A DNA stretch of 64,000 bases from Nodosilinea sp. P-1105 (GCF_012911975.1 NZ_SMDQ01000015.1:35938-99937); one strand, 5' to 3'. Numbered from the stretch's first letter, positions 47,480 through 56,564 are shown. Numbers and translations: made by a program. Notes: a model not told the origin generated them from the letters alone.

Positions 47480-48616
47480 TTAAACGGTAATCGGGGAATC
47501 GACATAGATAGTGGGCTCTTCCAGCTCAAAGGATATGCCATAGGCCTTGAGCTGCACCGTCAACTTTTGACTGGCGATGTCCAGCAGTTGGCGGCGGATA
47601 TCCATAGACACCTCTCCTGAACCCAGAATAAAGAACGTAACTTGCACCTGGGTTAAGCGGCCGCCGTCCAGATCACGAAAGGTGATATCGGTACTGCGGG
47701 GGTCAATACCGAAAATATCCTGGGTACTTTCTAAAATTACCTGCCGAATTAGAGCCTGTTCTTCGTCAGTGACTCGGCGGTACACATTTAAATAAACTAG
47801 GGCCATCACTTTTTTGGCCCCCGAGAAGTTTTCTACAGTAGATTGAATAATCACGTTGTTGGGCACAATGGCCACAGTGCCCTTACCAGAGTTGCGGATT
47901 TTGGTAGAGCGCAGCCCGATTGCTTCCACCCGGCCAAAGGTGCCGTCGGACAACCCAATGTAGTCGTCGACCCCAAAGGGGCGATCCACATAAATCACAA
48001 TGCCGCCGAGTAATTGCTCCAGCACCTTTTGGGCCGCAAAGGCGACCGCGATCCCCCCTACCCCCAGACTGGCCACAATGCCAACAATGTTTAGATTGTG
48101 GGCTTGGCCAAAGATCAAGGTGAGCACCACCACAATCGTGATGTAGGCCGCCACCCGCCCCAGCACCAGCAACTCACTATTGGTTTTGCGCCCAGTTTTG
48201 AGCGCGGCATCGAGCAGATATGAGTCGAAATAAGCCCGAAAGCTACGGATTAAAAACCAACCCAGGGCTAGGGTAAAGGCCAGGGTAATCGGCACCTCTA
48301 CCCTGGAGTACCAGCGCACCTGCAAGTCTTGGTGGAGCACCAGCCACAGACCCGCATCTAGGAGCCCTATGCCAAGGACTACCCCCAGTAACCGCCGCTG
48401 GGGGTAGATCACGCGATCGTAAAATTCATCGGTACGATTGGAGGTGAGACGGCGCAGCAACCAGGTCACCCCCCGGGACCCCAAGCTACCCACCACCCAG
48501 GCCACTAGTGCCGTCAAACCCAGCAGACCTAACCAAAACAGGGCCGGATGCTCGCCGCTAAGGCGAAAAATCTGGGTGTAGAGCGTAGACATGGAGTAAT
48601 TGATCGGATAAAGCAC
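47480..48616 (-). CDS. MscS family mechanosensitive ion channel (copy B)
   Basis: 378 residues with the same layout as copy A: N-terminal helices, pore helix IVASLGVGGIAVAFAAQKVLEQLL, beta domain with YVDRPFGVDDYIGL and EAIGLRSTKIRN, and a C-terminal part ending TIYVDSPITV. Both copies end with a similar TIYV(E/D)SP motif, showing common descent. Transcribed in tandem with copy A, possibly as one unit. It follows bicA with 32 bases between them. Confidence 0.9.
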   Translation of the reverse strand: MLYPINYSMSTLYTQIFRLSGEHPALFWLGLLGLTALVAWVVGSLGSRGVTWLLRRLTSNRTDEFYDRVIYPQRRLLGVVLGIGLLDAGLWLVLHQDLQVRWYSRVEVPITLAFTLALGWFLIRSFRAYFDSYLLDAALKTGRKTNSELLVLGRVAAYITIVVVLTLIFGQAHNLNIVGIVASLGVGGIAVAFAAQKVLEQLLGGIVIYVDRPFGVDDYIGLSDGTFGRVEAIGLRSTKIRNSGKGTVAIVPNNVIIQSTVENFSGAKKVMALVYLNVYRRVTDEEQALIRQVILESTQDIFGIDPRSTDITFRDLDGGRLTQVQVTFFILGSGEVSMDIRRQLLDIASQKLTVQLKAYGISFELEEPTIYVDSPITV

Positions 48617-48648
48617 TTAAGGACATGTTTGTCCTTAGCCTTACCCTA

Positions 48649-50349
48649 CTACAGAGGCGTTCTTTCCGGTTCCCCCGACCGACTGAGGCTGCCCTGGCCG
48701 TCAATCGCTGCTAGTTGGCGCAGGGCAGCTTTTAGGGCGTCAGTGCGGGTAGCCATCAACTGATCAGATGGCACAAACCGCAGCACGCCTAGCTTCTCTA
48801 AACGTTTTAGGGTTTTACCCCGAGCCCCCACCAAAAACACCTGACGTCGAGCCTCGATGGCGTCTTGAATGGCATTTTCCAATGCCAGGGCTGCGGTTAC
48901 CCCAAGGTGGGGCACATCCTGTAGGTCCATAATCAATACATCATGGTCAGCCATGGCGGTGTGCTCCTGGGCGATCGCCCTGGCCACCCCAAAGATCATC
49001 GGTCCATTCAGATGAAAGACCAGAATTCGTCCCTTGGCTCGATCTAGCAGCGCCTCTTCTTCAGAGGTCAGGGGTAGGTCGCTGTCAAAGTCAGTCAGGG
49101 TTTTTACCTGCTCAGCCTGGAGGCTGCTAAGGCGATCGATTGTGAGAATGTTGGCGATAAACACCCCTACGCCCACGGCCACAATCAAATCCACAAATAC
49201 CGTCAGAAACATTACCCCGTACATGATGGCGGTACCTTTCCAAGAGACATGATGGGCCCGTCGTAAAAAACTCCAGTCCAAAATGTCAAAGCCAACTTTA
49301 ACGGCAATGCCCGCCAGCACAGCCAGGGGAATCACCTTGGTCAGCGGAGCGGCCCACAGCATCACTACTAATAAAATGCCTGCCCGCACCAGCCCTGATA
49401 AGGCCGTTCTACCCCCGGCCTGAATATTGACTACGGTGCCCATAGTGGCCCCTGCCCCTGGCATACCACCAAATAACCCTGACATCAGGTTGCCGATACC
49501 CTGACCAACCAATTCTTTGTTGGCATCACTTTGGGTGCGGGTGATGCTGTCGGCAATCATCGCCGTCAGCAACGCGTCGATGCAGCCCAGCATACCTAGC
49601 ACCAGACCGTCAATCAGCATTGTCTTCAATTGAGCGGGTTGGAAGTGTGGCCACTGCAGGTTTGGCAAGCCGGTGGGAATTTCGCCAATCAACCGTAGGT
49701 CAGCCCCGGCGAAGACAGTCAAGGCCAGCAAGGTACCCGCCACCAGCACCAACAATTGCGGCGGCACCCAGCGCTTTAACGACTTGGGCATCAAAAACAA
49801 TACTGCCAGGGACAGCCCACCCAGGGCTACTTCCGCTAGGTCTAGGGTACTGACCAACTCTGGTAAACGAGTCAGGGTGCCGATCACACCCCCTGGAGGG
49901 GCAGCATGGCCTAAAAAAGGCCCCAATTGCAGGATAATTAAAATAATGCCAATACCTGACATAAACCCTGAAATGACTGGGTAGGGCATCAGGGTGACAT
50001 AACGCCCCAGTTTGAGCAAACCAAACACCACCTGAAACAGCCCTGCTAGCATCACCACAGTAAAGGCCATGGCCATGCCGTTGTCAGGGTTGGCGGCCAT
50101 CATCTGGACAATAACGGCTGTGAACACCACCGTCATGGGACCAGTGGGTTCTGAAATCAGAGTGGGCGTCCCCCCAAACAACGCCGCAAAAAAGCCGACG
50201 ATCACCGCGCCGTACAGCCCGGAGGCGGCCCCAGCCCCAGAGGCGACACCAAAGGCAAGGGCCATGGGCAAGGCAATCACCGCCGCTGTGACGCCACCAA
50301 ATATATCGCCCCGCAGATTACGGAAATGTACACGATTCGTGATGCCCAT
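48649..50349 (-). CDS. bicA: SulP family sodium-dependent bicarbonate transporter BicA
   Basis: 566 residues. The sequence follows cyanobacterial BicA closely: ITNRVHFRNLRGDIFGG, TLISEPTGPMTVVFTAV, VISGFMSGIGIILI, GMLGCIDALLTAMIADS and GAGATMGTVVNIQ(A/S)GG. Fourteen membrane-spanning segments are followed by a C-terminal STAS domain (about 440-540). It imports HCO3- with Na+ and feeds the CO2-concentrating mechanism. It lies upstream of the two MscS genes on the same strand, 32 bases away, so a shared transcript is possible. Strict proof of substrate needs biochemistry. Confidence 0.92.
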   Translation of the reverse strand: MGITNRVHFRNLRGDIFGGVTAAVIALPMALAFGVASGAGAASGLYGAVIVGFFAALFGGTPTLISEPTGPMTVVFTAVIVQMMAANPDNGMAMAFTVVMLAGLFQVVFGLLKLGRYVTLMPYPVISGFMSGIGIILIILQLGPFLGHAAPPGGVIGTLTRLPELVSTLDLAEVALGGLSLAVLFLMPKSLKRWVPPQLLVLVAGTLLALTVFAGADLRLIGEIPTGLPNLQWPHFQPAQLKTMLIDGLVLGMLGCIDALLTAMIADSITRTQSDANKELVGQGIGNLMSGLFGGMPGAGATMGTVVNIQAGGRTALSGLVRAGILLVVMLWAAPLTKVIPLAVLAGIAVKVGFDILDWSFLRRAHHVSWKGTAIMYGVMFLTVFVDLIVAVGVGVFIANILTIDRLSSLQAEQVKTLTDFDSDLPLTSEEEALLDRAKGRILVFHLNGPMIFGVARAIAQEHTAMADHDVLIMDLQDVPHLGVTAALALENAIQDAIEARRQVFLVGARGKTLKRLEKLGVLRFVPSDQLMATRTDALKAALRQLAAIDGQGSLSRSGEPERTPL

Positions 50350-50528
50350 GGCAGCACCTACATCCTTTGATTGATTTTAGTAAATGGTAAAGACTCTTGT
50401 ATCGACTTAAGTCTATAAAAGAACGATAGCACCTTTGATTTAAAGATCTATCTGTGGGGTGATTGAATTTTCTGATGACGGTGAAAAGCGGCGCGAAATG
50501 TATCCCACCTCCTCACCTCCGCTTTCCC

Positions 50529-51566
50529 TCACGGGCTAGTTACCAGGGCGATAAATCGGTCTTCGTCCAGGCCCATTTTGTTAAAGGCCTGCCGTAGGCG
50601 GGCTGGAGTGACCGACGTAAAGGTGGTGTGGTTGGCGGTGAGCAGCTTCCCCCAAAACGCCGGTGCCCCAGGGCGATCGCTGGGGAACTCTGCCACCACC
50701 TCATGGTTGATGTCGCGGGGGAATAGGACGATGCGATCGCCCACCATCACCAGACTGTGGGGAATGCCCTGGTGTTGGAGCCGCTGTACCCAGGCGAACA
50801 CCTCTTCGGCGGTGGCCTCGGCGGTGAAGACCATGCCTGGGGTCAGGTAGTCGGCCAGCACGGTCACCTGGGCCAGGGGCCGCAGGGCCGCTTGCTCTAG
50901 GGCGACGGGGTGGGCATGGAAGGCCGATTGCAGGTGGATGTGGTTGACCGATGCCCCAGCCCCTAAGCCATTGAAAAAGACGATGGTGCGATCGAGCTGA
51001 CGAAATAGGGCGATCGCATCCTGCAAAAACCCCAGGGTCAACATTTGGGGGAAGTGGGGCAACACCGCTGGCCTGGTTGGGTGGACCGGCAGCCAGAGAA
51101 AGTGACCCGCTTTTTCGATCGGGGCCGCGTTGTAGTAGGCCTGCCAGAGGTAATGGTCGAGGCGCAACTGCATCAAGGGCCGTCGCCTGAGCAAGCTCAG
51201 GGGCTGCTGCGGGTCGGTGCAGAAAAACCGACAGTCGCTCACCTGGGCGGATAGGGGGGGCTGCGGTCCGGGGGGGCTGCGTTTTAACCCTGGCCGCAAG
51301 GCCCGGTAGCCGTTGTATTGGCAGATGTAACCGGCCTCGCCAATGGTCCGTTCTTCTACGGCGCCATCGATGGCCTGGGCCTGGTCCAGGTTTTTGGCGT
51401 AGAAGGCAAAGCCACTGTCATCAAGGCGAATGCCATAGAGGATGCGATCGCCCGCTTGCCAGCGACCGGCGCTGTCATCCTGGGGGGCGACAAACTGGTT
51501 GGTCACATCTCCAGCGGCGACAGCATCGGCCCAGGCCTGGTACAGCTTCAGGGTCAGTGGGTTCAT
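50529..51566 (-). CDS. HIT-like ATP adenylyltransferase / Ap4A phosphorylase family protein
   Basis: About 345 residues from MNPLTLKLYQAW. The active-site triad region GAGASVNHIHLQSAF is the His-x-His-x-Gln motif of diadenosine tetraphosphate phosphorylases and the DUF4922 group. Such enzymes split Ap4A to ADP and ATP or transfer a nucleotidyl group. The N-terminal part (about 1-100) is family specific. The frame extends to 51656 but without conservation; MNPLTLKLYQAW is a good start. It is monocistronic. Confidence 0.78.
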   Translation of the reverse strand: MNPLTLKLYQAWADAVAAGDVTNQFVAPQDDSAGRWQAGDRILYGIRLDDSGFAFYAKNLDQAQAIDGAVEERTIGEAGYICQYNGYRALRPGLKRSPPGPQPPLSAQVSDCRFFCTDPQQPLSLLRRRPLMQLRLDHYLWQAYYNAAPIEKAGHFLWLPVHPTRPAVLPHFPQMLTLGFLQDAIALFRQLDRTIVFFNGLGAGASVNHIHLQSAFHAHPVALEQAALRPLAQVTVLADYLTPGMVFTAEATAEEVFAWVQRLQHQGIPHSLVMVGDRIVLFPRDINHEVVAEFPSDRPGAPAFWGKLLTANHTTFTSVTPARLRQAFNKMGLDEDRFIALVTSP

Positions 51567-51750
51567 AGGCTTGGCCCGTAACGAGTTACCTGAACACCAT
51601 TGTGCTGGCTTTAGGGGCTTTCTTTGTACCAGTGCTCTGCTGCAAAGATGTCCCACCTACTGCTGTTAGCGCAAACATTTGCCTAGCCTGGATTTCCCTT
51701 TCATCCTCCTGCCCTTTATCCCTCCCCCCCTATTCTTTTTTCGTTCTTCC

Positions 51751-52035
51751 CTACCCCTGTCGCCACCGCAACAGATAACTAAACACCTCCCCCTGGTCTG
51801 GGGTCAGCAAAATGCCTGAGGCTGGAATGGTAATCAACTGGCTCCAGGTGGCTTGCTCGGCGTAGTTGAGCACATGCAGGGTGTGCAGGGTGGATTGCAC
51901 CCCGGCGGGGGAGCCAATCACCAGGTGGCGCAACCGCTCTCGGCCCGGTTGGGGACTGGGGGTGGTCAGGTGCAGCGGACTCAGATCTCCGAGGTCTTGA
52001 AGACCTCGGAGATCTTGACGGGTAAAACACAACAT
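51751..52035 (-). CDS. Conserved small cyanobacterial protein of unknown function
   Basis: Up to 94 residues. The conserved-looking core RLRHLVIGSPAGVQSTLHTLHVLNYAEQATWSQ (given in two parts: RLRHLVIGSPAGVQS and TLHTLHVLNYAEQATWS) is the typical text of a small cyanobacterial protein family. The N-terminal QDLRGLQDLGDL is encoded by a perfect 33-bp palindrome, so the true start may be downstream of it or altered by insertion. No function known. Confidence 0.6.
   Translation of the reverse strand: MLCFTRQDLRGLQDLGDLSPLHLTTPSPQPGRERLRHLVIGSPAGVQSTLHTLHVLNYAEQATWSQLITIPASGILLTPDQGEVFSYLLRWRQG
51983..52015. repeat. Perfect 33-bp palindrome
   Basis: AGATCTCCGAGGTCTT, one G, then its exact reverse complement. 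It lies inside the 5' part of the small gene. It resembles a dispersed palindromic element that became part of the reading frame. Confidence 0.8.
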
Positions 52036-52227
52036 AATCGGGATTCCTCCAAGAAACGATGGGTAGGAATCCCAAAAACTTGGCCACTCCCAGACAATGT
52101 GCAGTTCGGAGCGGCCACGAGTAAAATGCTACTCAGCCTCCGAGACAGCCTAGATCTGTCGAAGGGGTCAGCCACTGGTTGGAGGGCCTAATCTCCTTCC
52201 AGTGGCGCTTGACCAAATTTTTGGGAA

Positions 52228-52257
52228 GCTAAGACTGCACGCACACAGTCTTAGCTC
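52228..52257. terminator. Hairpin in the region before the CRISPR array
   Basis: AGCTAAGACTG pairs with CAGTCTTAGCT across a 9-nt loop, a perfect stem. No T-run follows on either strand, so a terminator role is unproven. Confidence 0.4.
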
Positions 52258-52328
52258 AGTAAGGTAGCCCAATCGCGCCCTGGTTGCAAGTAAGAATTGT
52301 TACCGTTACCAGAAATCCCACTGTTAAC

Positions 52329-52605
52329 CCCCAGAGTTCTTTCCCCTCGTTCCCATGCTCTGCGTGGGAATCCCTGGGGTCCGCTCGTTCCCATGCTCTG
52401 CGTGGGAATGCCCCCCCGAGGCTCTGCCTCAGGCTATGGGCGGCAGAGCCACCCCGGATAGGCACCCAGGCGGAGCCTGGGCACCAGAGACCCCCCAGAG
52501 TTCTTTCCGCTCGTTCCCATGCTCTGCGTGGGAATGCCCCCCCGAGGCTCTGCCTCAGGCTATAGGCGGCAGAGCCACCCTGGATAGGTACCCAAGAGAT
52601 TCAGA
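52329..52605. repeat. Tandem/dispersed CGTTCCCATGCTCTGCGTGGGAA repeats
   Basis: The 23-bp hairpin sequence beginning CGTTCCCATGCTCTG occurs three times (52348-52370, 52386-52408, 52512-52534). The last two are followed by a duplicated segment with CCCGAGGCTCTGCCTCAGGCTAT and GGCGGCAGAGCCACCC. Non-coding. It lies directly beyond the trailer end of the CRISPR array, and nothing else is recognised in 52036-52633. Confidence 0.8.
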
Positions 52606-52633
52606 TCCCTGGGTTTTTCAAAAACCCAGGGAT

Positions 52634-53948
52634 CTTTTTGCCGAGTCCGATTTTGCCTAATCGGTAAGTCCTTGGTCATCAGTTCGGTGTTCATTGCTGC
52701 CTGGGCGTTTCCAACAAGTCCGATTTTGCCTAATCGGTAAGTCTGCATTTGGGGTGTAACTATGACCCAGCCGCTTGAGTTTCCAACAAGTCCGATTTTG
52801 CCTAATCGGTAAGAGTGGGTAGATATGCATCAAGTCGTGTGCGCTGGCAAAGTTTCCAACAAGTCCGATTTTGCCTAATCGGTAAGGGTCAGCTCGTCGG
52901 TTTAACGCTGGCGGGTTTGAGTTTCCAACAAGTCCGATTTTGCCTAATCGGTAAGCTGGACCAACCTCATCAGAGCATTGGTTGGGGGGTGTTTCCAACA
53001 AGTCCGATTTTGCCTAATCGGTAAGTTTCCTTTGACCCCACAATCTCCCTCCCAACCTTCGTGTTTCCAACAAGTCCGATTTTGCCTAATCGGTAAGGTT
53101 ATTTGCAGTTCTACCGTTCTGCGAATTCTCAAGGTTTCCAACAAGTCCGATTTTGCCTAATCGGTAAGTTATAGATGATGATACGCAGTGTGTAATTCGA
53201 CATGTTTCCAACAAGTCCGATTTTGCCTAATCGGTAAGCCGTTACCTTTTCAGAGCCCTTGCCTGCAAATACGACGTTTCCAACAAGTCCGATTTTGCCT
53301 AATCGGTAAGGCTGGATCGCTGGAGGCATGTTTGCGCCGCTGCGAGTTTCCAACAAGTCCGATTTTGCCTAATCGGTAAGGCTCCAAAACGTGAGGTGGT
53401 GATCCGCCGCCTCACTAGTTTCCAACAAGTCCGATTTTGCCTAATCGGTAAGTATCTCCCTAGTCCAAGGTCATGATGGGGCCCAAGAGTTTCCAACAAG
53501 TCCGATTTTGCCTAATCGGTAAGAAGAGGCAAAAGCATTAATAGAGTTAGGAGCTCGTTTCCAACAAGTCCGATTTTGCCTAATCGGTAAGAGCTTCCGC
53601 CTTCTCCAGGGCCTAACCCTCGAGATGGATGTTTCCAACAAGTCCGATTTTGCCTAATCGGTAAGCTGTAATACTCATTATTGCAGTTGTAAACTCCTGG
53701 TTTCCAACAAGTCCGATTTTGCCTAATCGGTAAGCACTCTGGACCCCAAGCGCCTGCACCATCGCAAAAGTTTCCAACAAGTCCGATTTTGCCTAATCGG
53801 TAAGCTTTGGTAAACGTTCCGAATCGTAGAGATAACTTTATCGCGTTTCCAACAAGTCCGATTTTGCCTAATCGGTAAGGTTTTACCCGAGCAGCAATGC
53901 AAGCTCTCTGGGAGTTTCCAACAAGTCCGATTTTGCCTAATCGGTAAG
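52634..53948 (-). CRISPR. CRISPR array, 19 repeats of 35 bp and 18 spacers of 33-40 bp
   Basis: Repeats begin (plus strand) with GTTTCCAACAAGTCCGATTT and end CCTAATCGGTAAG. They start at 52634, 52707, 52779, 52852, 52921, 52991, 53063, 53134, 53204, 53276, 53346, 53418, 53489, 53557, 53631, 53700, 53770, 53845 and 53914. Eighteen are identical by eye; the first (52634) has lost its left end. In minus-strand orientation the repeat ends GTTGGAAAC and contains a stem CCGATT-AGGCAA-AATCGG. The degenerate repeat at the low-coordinate end, the GAAAC 3' end and the direction of the cas operon all put the leader at 53949-54162 and transcription leftward. A Cas6 gene is not in the window. Confidence 0.97.
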
Positions 53949-54162
53949 GGTGCCTCTCTGAAACCCTTGCGAGGAGCCAGGTCCAGACCCCCAAAATTCT
54001 CGGGGTCCCAGACTGCTGTCAACAAAGGGGGGTGCGTTCTCAACAAGGTCGTGAAAAAATCGCTGTATCCCTTATGTGGCAAGGCGTCCGCTGGGTTCGA
54101 CGAAAGAATGCGGGTTTCAGCCGTTGGCCGTACCCGACGAAAGCACCCCTGTATTGTAGCTA
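53949..54162 (-). promoter_or_regulatory. Presumed CRISPR leader
   Basis: 214 bases between the last cas gene and the array at its leader end. It holds a hairpin GACCCC-GAGAATTTT-GGGGTC (minus strand) near 53990. It contains no gene. The array could also be read through from the cas operon. Confidence 0.6.
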
Positions 54163-55980
54163 TTACGCCCTCCAAAGTCGTTGAAATTCCTGTTGATTTG
54201 CCAAAAAAGTTTGAAAATCTCGCGAAGCTGAATCATTGGCCTCAGAACTTGGGAAAAAAGTAAGCAACTCTAAATATTTCCCAGCTTGTTCACCCCCTAG
54301 GGGATACATGCGGTGCCAAATACGACCCACACGAGTTTCTTTGGAACCTGGAGTTACTTCTTCACCCACATAACCTGAAACAGTGGTGCGATAAATATTA
54401 GCTTTTGGGGCTTGATATCGCTGAGTGGCAGCACCTATGCTTCTCTGCTCACGGCGTCTAGGGCCAGAACGACCATTGCGTGAAGATGCTGATTGACGCT
54501 GATAGCTGCTTTTATCATGCAGCCAGTCTAAGACCTTACTATCTCCATTACTCAGGCGTCCCCACACTTCCACCCTGCCTGGTTGCCAAACTTCCCGCCA
54601 AGCTGATGTTTTAGCATCTCTATATTTTGCTGATTTGAGGATAATGGGTGGATTGATATGCTGCATCAATCGAGCTTCATGGCGGGCATGGAATCCCTTA
54701 GGTTGACTATCAATCCATTCCCAGATAGCTTGTCGGGTCTCATCAATTAGGGTCGTCACATCAGCTAAACTCTGGATCGGTTGAGCTGCTTCATTACCCC
54801 ACTGCCAATGACAGCCAATGGGATGTTTGGTATACCCTGGCCGAAAAATGCTGTGGTCTGCCCGTCGCCAAGACTTGCCAAAGCCCCCTAGAACTACGGC
54901 AAATTCAGTCAGCTTTTGCATCAGTCGGGCCAGTACCTGCTTCTGTCTGGCATCTTGCGGTTGACGAGCTAAGCGCCACTGTACGGTACAGGCTACGTCG
55001 TAGAACGTCACTAAGTCAGGACTGCCTGTGTAATGATCCACCTCCCGCAAGTCCTGGCGTTGCCACTGCACATCCAGGGCGACTAGTCCTTGGGTGCCGT
55101 TGCCCCGGACACCGCCAAAGAGAGTTTCTACTAACGCTTCAGCACTATCATCCCAGGCGACAAACCCACCAAACAGCCGCAGTGCATGGCCCCTTAAGGC
55201 AGCTTTGAAGATATTAGGCCGAATTTCTGGAGTGCCATTGCCTAGCAGTATTGGCGCTACCCCCTGTCCTATGAGGCCCGTTTCATGCAAAACATCCTTT
55301 GCCAGTGATGCTACAGCCTCCTCTGCAAACTGACCATAGCCACTGGAAACCCGGCAGCCTAACCCCTGGGCCAGGGCTTGCTCCCAAAGCTGCCAGATCG
55401 TGTCCCATTCTGTTGCATTTAGGGGCTGAGTACTGGAGATTCCGAACCTTAAGGCTGTTTGTTTCAGGGAAATGACAGAAAATGCGCCCCCTGATTTGGA
55501 TTTGCCTCTAACCTGCCAGTCTTGCTGAGGATGGGTTAAGTCGATTAGGTCGTTCTTCCAGCTTTGATCAGCTGGATAGCCCCCATGAAAGCGCAATATC
55601 CCTGGGCGAAAGTCACCATTTTCCAGTTCCTTACCACAGTAGCGATCCCTTTGTTCTGTCTGGGCGGCCGAAAAGACTCGCCGAAACGCCCCTTTCATAG
55701 AACTACCAGGTATTAAAGGCCAACCACCAGCACCCATTACGGGTCGAATTAGGTCTTCATCTTGGCCGCTGTTGCTGACTAAACGCCATTGAATACGATA
55801 GGTTCTTGTAGCTACTGATTCGTCAAAATTCGGAATCTCTGAATCTACAAAATTTCGCCATTCGTCGGTCCATTTGATGATGTGAGGCTCTTGGCGTTTC
55901 TTTAGCCGTTGCAACTGACAGCGATGCTCAGTTTGAGCACGAAACATTTGGGGAATGCTGTCAGCGATGTCTGTGGTCAT
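54163..55980 (-). CDS. Double-RAMP type III CRISPR protein (Cmr6-like plus Cmr1-like)
   Basis: 605 residues with two RAMP (Cas7-like) units. Unit 1 (about 60-218) has the Gly-rich PLIPGSSMKGAFRRVF (88-103) and GLGCRVSSGYGQF (206-218), as in Cmr6 or Csm5. Unit 2 (about 235-420) has EIRPNIFKAALRGHALRLF, VETLFGG and GGFGKSWRR (365-373), as in Cmr1. The C-terminal ~180 residues include a basic, unstructured stretch (SSRNGRSGPRRREQRS). It would cap the crRNA 3' end of the complex in place of separate Cmr6 and Cmr1. Its start overlaps the stop of the Uma2 gene by 4 nt. The assignment of both units is by motif only. Confidence 0.78.
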   Translation of the reverse strand: MTTDIADSIPQMFRAQTEHRCQLQRLKKRQEPHIIKWTDEWRNFVDSEIPNFDESVATRTYRIQWRLVSNSGQDEDLIRPVMGAGGWPLIPGSSMKGAFRRVFSAAQTEQRDRYCGKELENGDFRPGILRFHGGYPADQSWKNDLIDLTHPQQDWQVRGKSKSGGAFSVISLKQTALRFGISSTQPLNATEWDTIWQLWEQALAQGLGCRVSSGYGQFAEEAVASLAKDVLHETGLIGQGVAPILLGNGTPEIRPNIFKAALRGHALRLFGGFVAWDDSAEALVETLFGGVRGNGTQGLVALDVQWQRQDLREVDHYTGSPDLVTFYDVACTVQWRLARQPQDARQKQVLARLMQKLTEFAVVLGGFGKSWRRADHSIFRPGYTKHPIGCHWQWGNEAAQPIQSLADVTTLIDETRQAIWEWIDSQPKGFHARHEARLMQHINPPIILKSAKYRDAKTSAWREVWQPGRVEVWGRLSNGDSKVLDWLHDKSSYQRQSASSRNGRSGPRRREQRSIGAATQRYQAPKANIYRTTVSGYVGEEVTPGSKETRVGRIWHRMYPLGGEQAGKYLELLTFFPSSEANDSASRDFQTFLANQQEFQRLWRA

Positions 55981-56564
55981 AGTGTTTCCTCATCTTCTGC
56001 AAGGTCCCCAGCCGCCAGGATGGTGGCCACCGTCAGGTCTAGCCCTGGGAACGTGGGCGATATCAGCGGCTGGGAGCTGACGAAAACGGTCTCCTCGTAC
56101 ATGCCTTCCTGCCATTGCAGCACAGTCACCTTGGCCTGTAAGGGATCGACAATCCAGTATTCTGGTACGCCCAGGGCGGCATATTCAGTGCGTTTATAGC
56201 GATAATCGCGGGTCACCGACTCTGGGCTGACGACTTCGACAACCAGTAGCGGTGGGGTCGAGAAAATTAAGGCGTTTCCCTGTCGCTCTCGGGCTTGCTC
56301 TAGGGTGACGACGCAAACATCGGTCAGTCGAGATTTGCGAATGCCGGTTCTTACTCCGGCTGCTCTAAAACAGAGCCACGGCTGCCCTAGCTGTTGAATG
56401 GCGGCATCTAGGGCCTGTTCTAGACACTTGGCGATGAGGAAATGCCGAAAGGTTGGCGGGGTCATTTCGACCAGTTCTCCATCCACGAGTTCGTAGCGGG
56501 CGGCGGTGCCGTCGTCGTAGGCAACATAGTCTTCAAAGCTCAATAGTGGGGTGGTGGTGGTCAT
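55977..56564 (-). CDS. Uma2 family protein inside the cmr operon
   Basis: 195 residues from MTTTTPLLSFEDY. Complete Uma2 pattern: YELVDGELVEM, Asp in SRLTDVCVV, Glu in PPLLVVEVVSPES, YRYKRTEYAALGVPEYWIVD with Lys in place, so the PD-(D/E)XK site is intact. Its stop codon overlaps the next RAMP gene's start (ATGA-type), so it is translated in the operon. The part of the frame from 56630 is derived from a GGGCAGTGCCCACCCTAC repeat and was not included. A role in the CRISPR response or simple hitch-hiking cannot be told apart. Confidence 0.85.
   Translation of the reverse strand: MTTTTPLLSFEDYVAYDDGTAARYELVDGELVEMTPPTFRHFLIAKCLEQALDAAIQQLGQPWLCFRAAGVRTGIRKSRLTDVCVVTLEQARERQGNALIFSTPPLLVVEVVSPESVTRDYRYKRTEYAALGVPEYWIVDPLQAKVTVLQWQEGMYEETVFVSSQPLISPTFPGLDLTVATILAAGDLAEDEETL

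Noticed and set aside
52228..52257. Hairpin as tracr-like or anti-repeat RNA for the CRISPR array
   Set aside because: It shares no complementarity with the CRISPR repeat, and type III systems do not use a tracrRNA.
52657..53994. Several ORFs on both strands with repeated LPIRQNRTCWK or SNKSDFA-type peptides
   Set aside because: They are translations of the CRISPR repeat array, not proteins.
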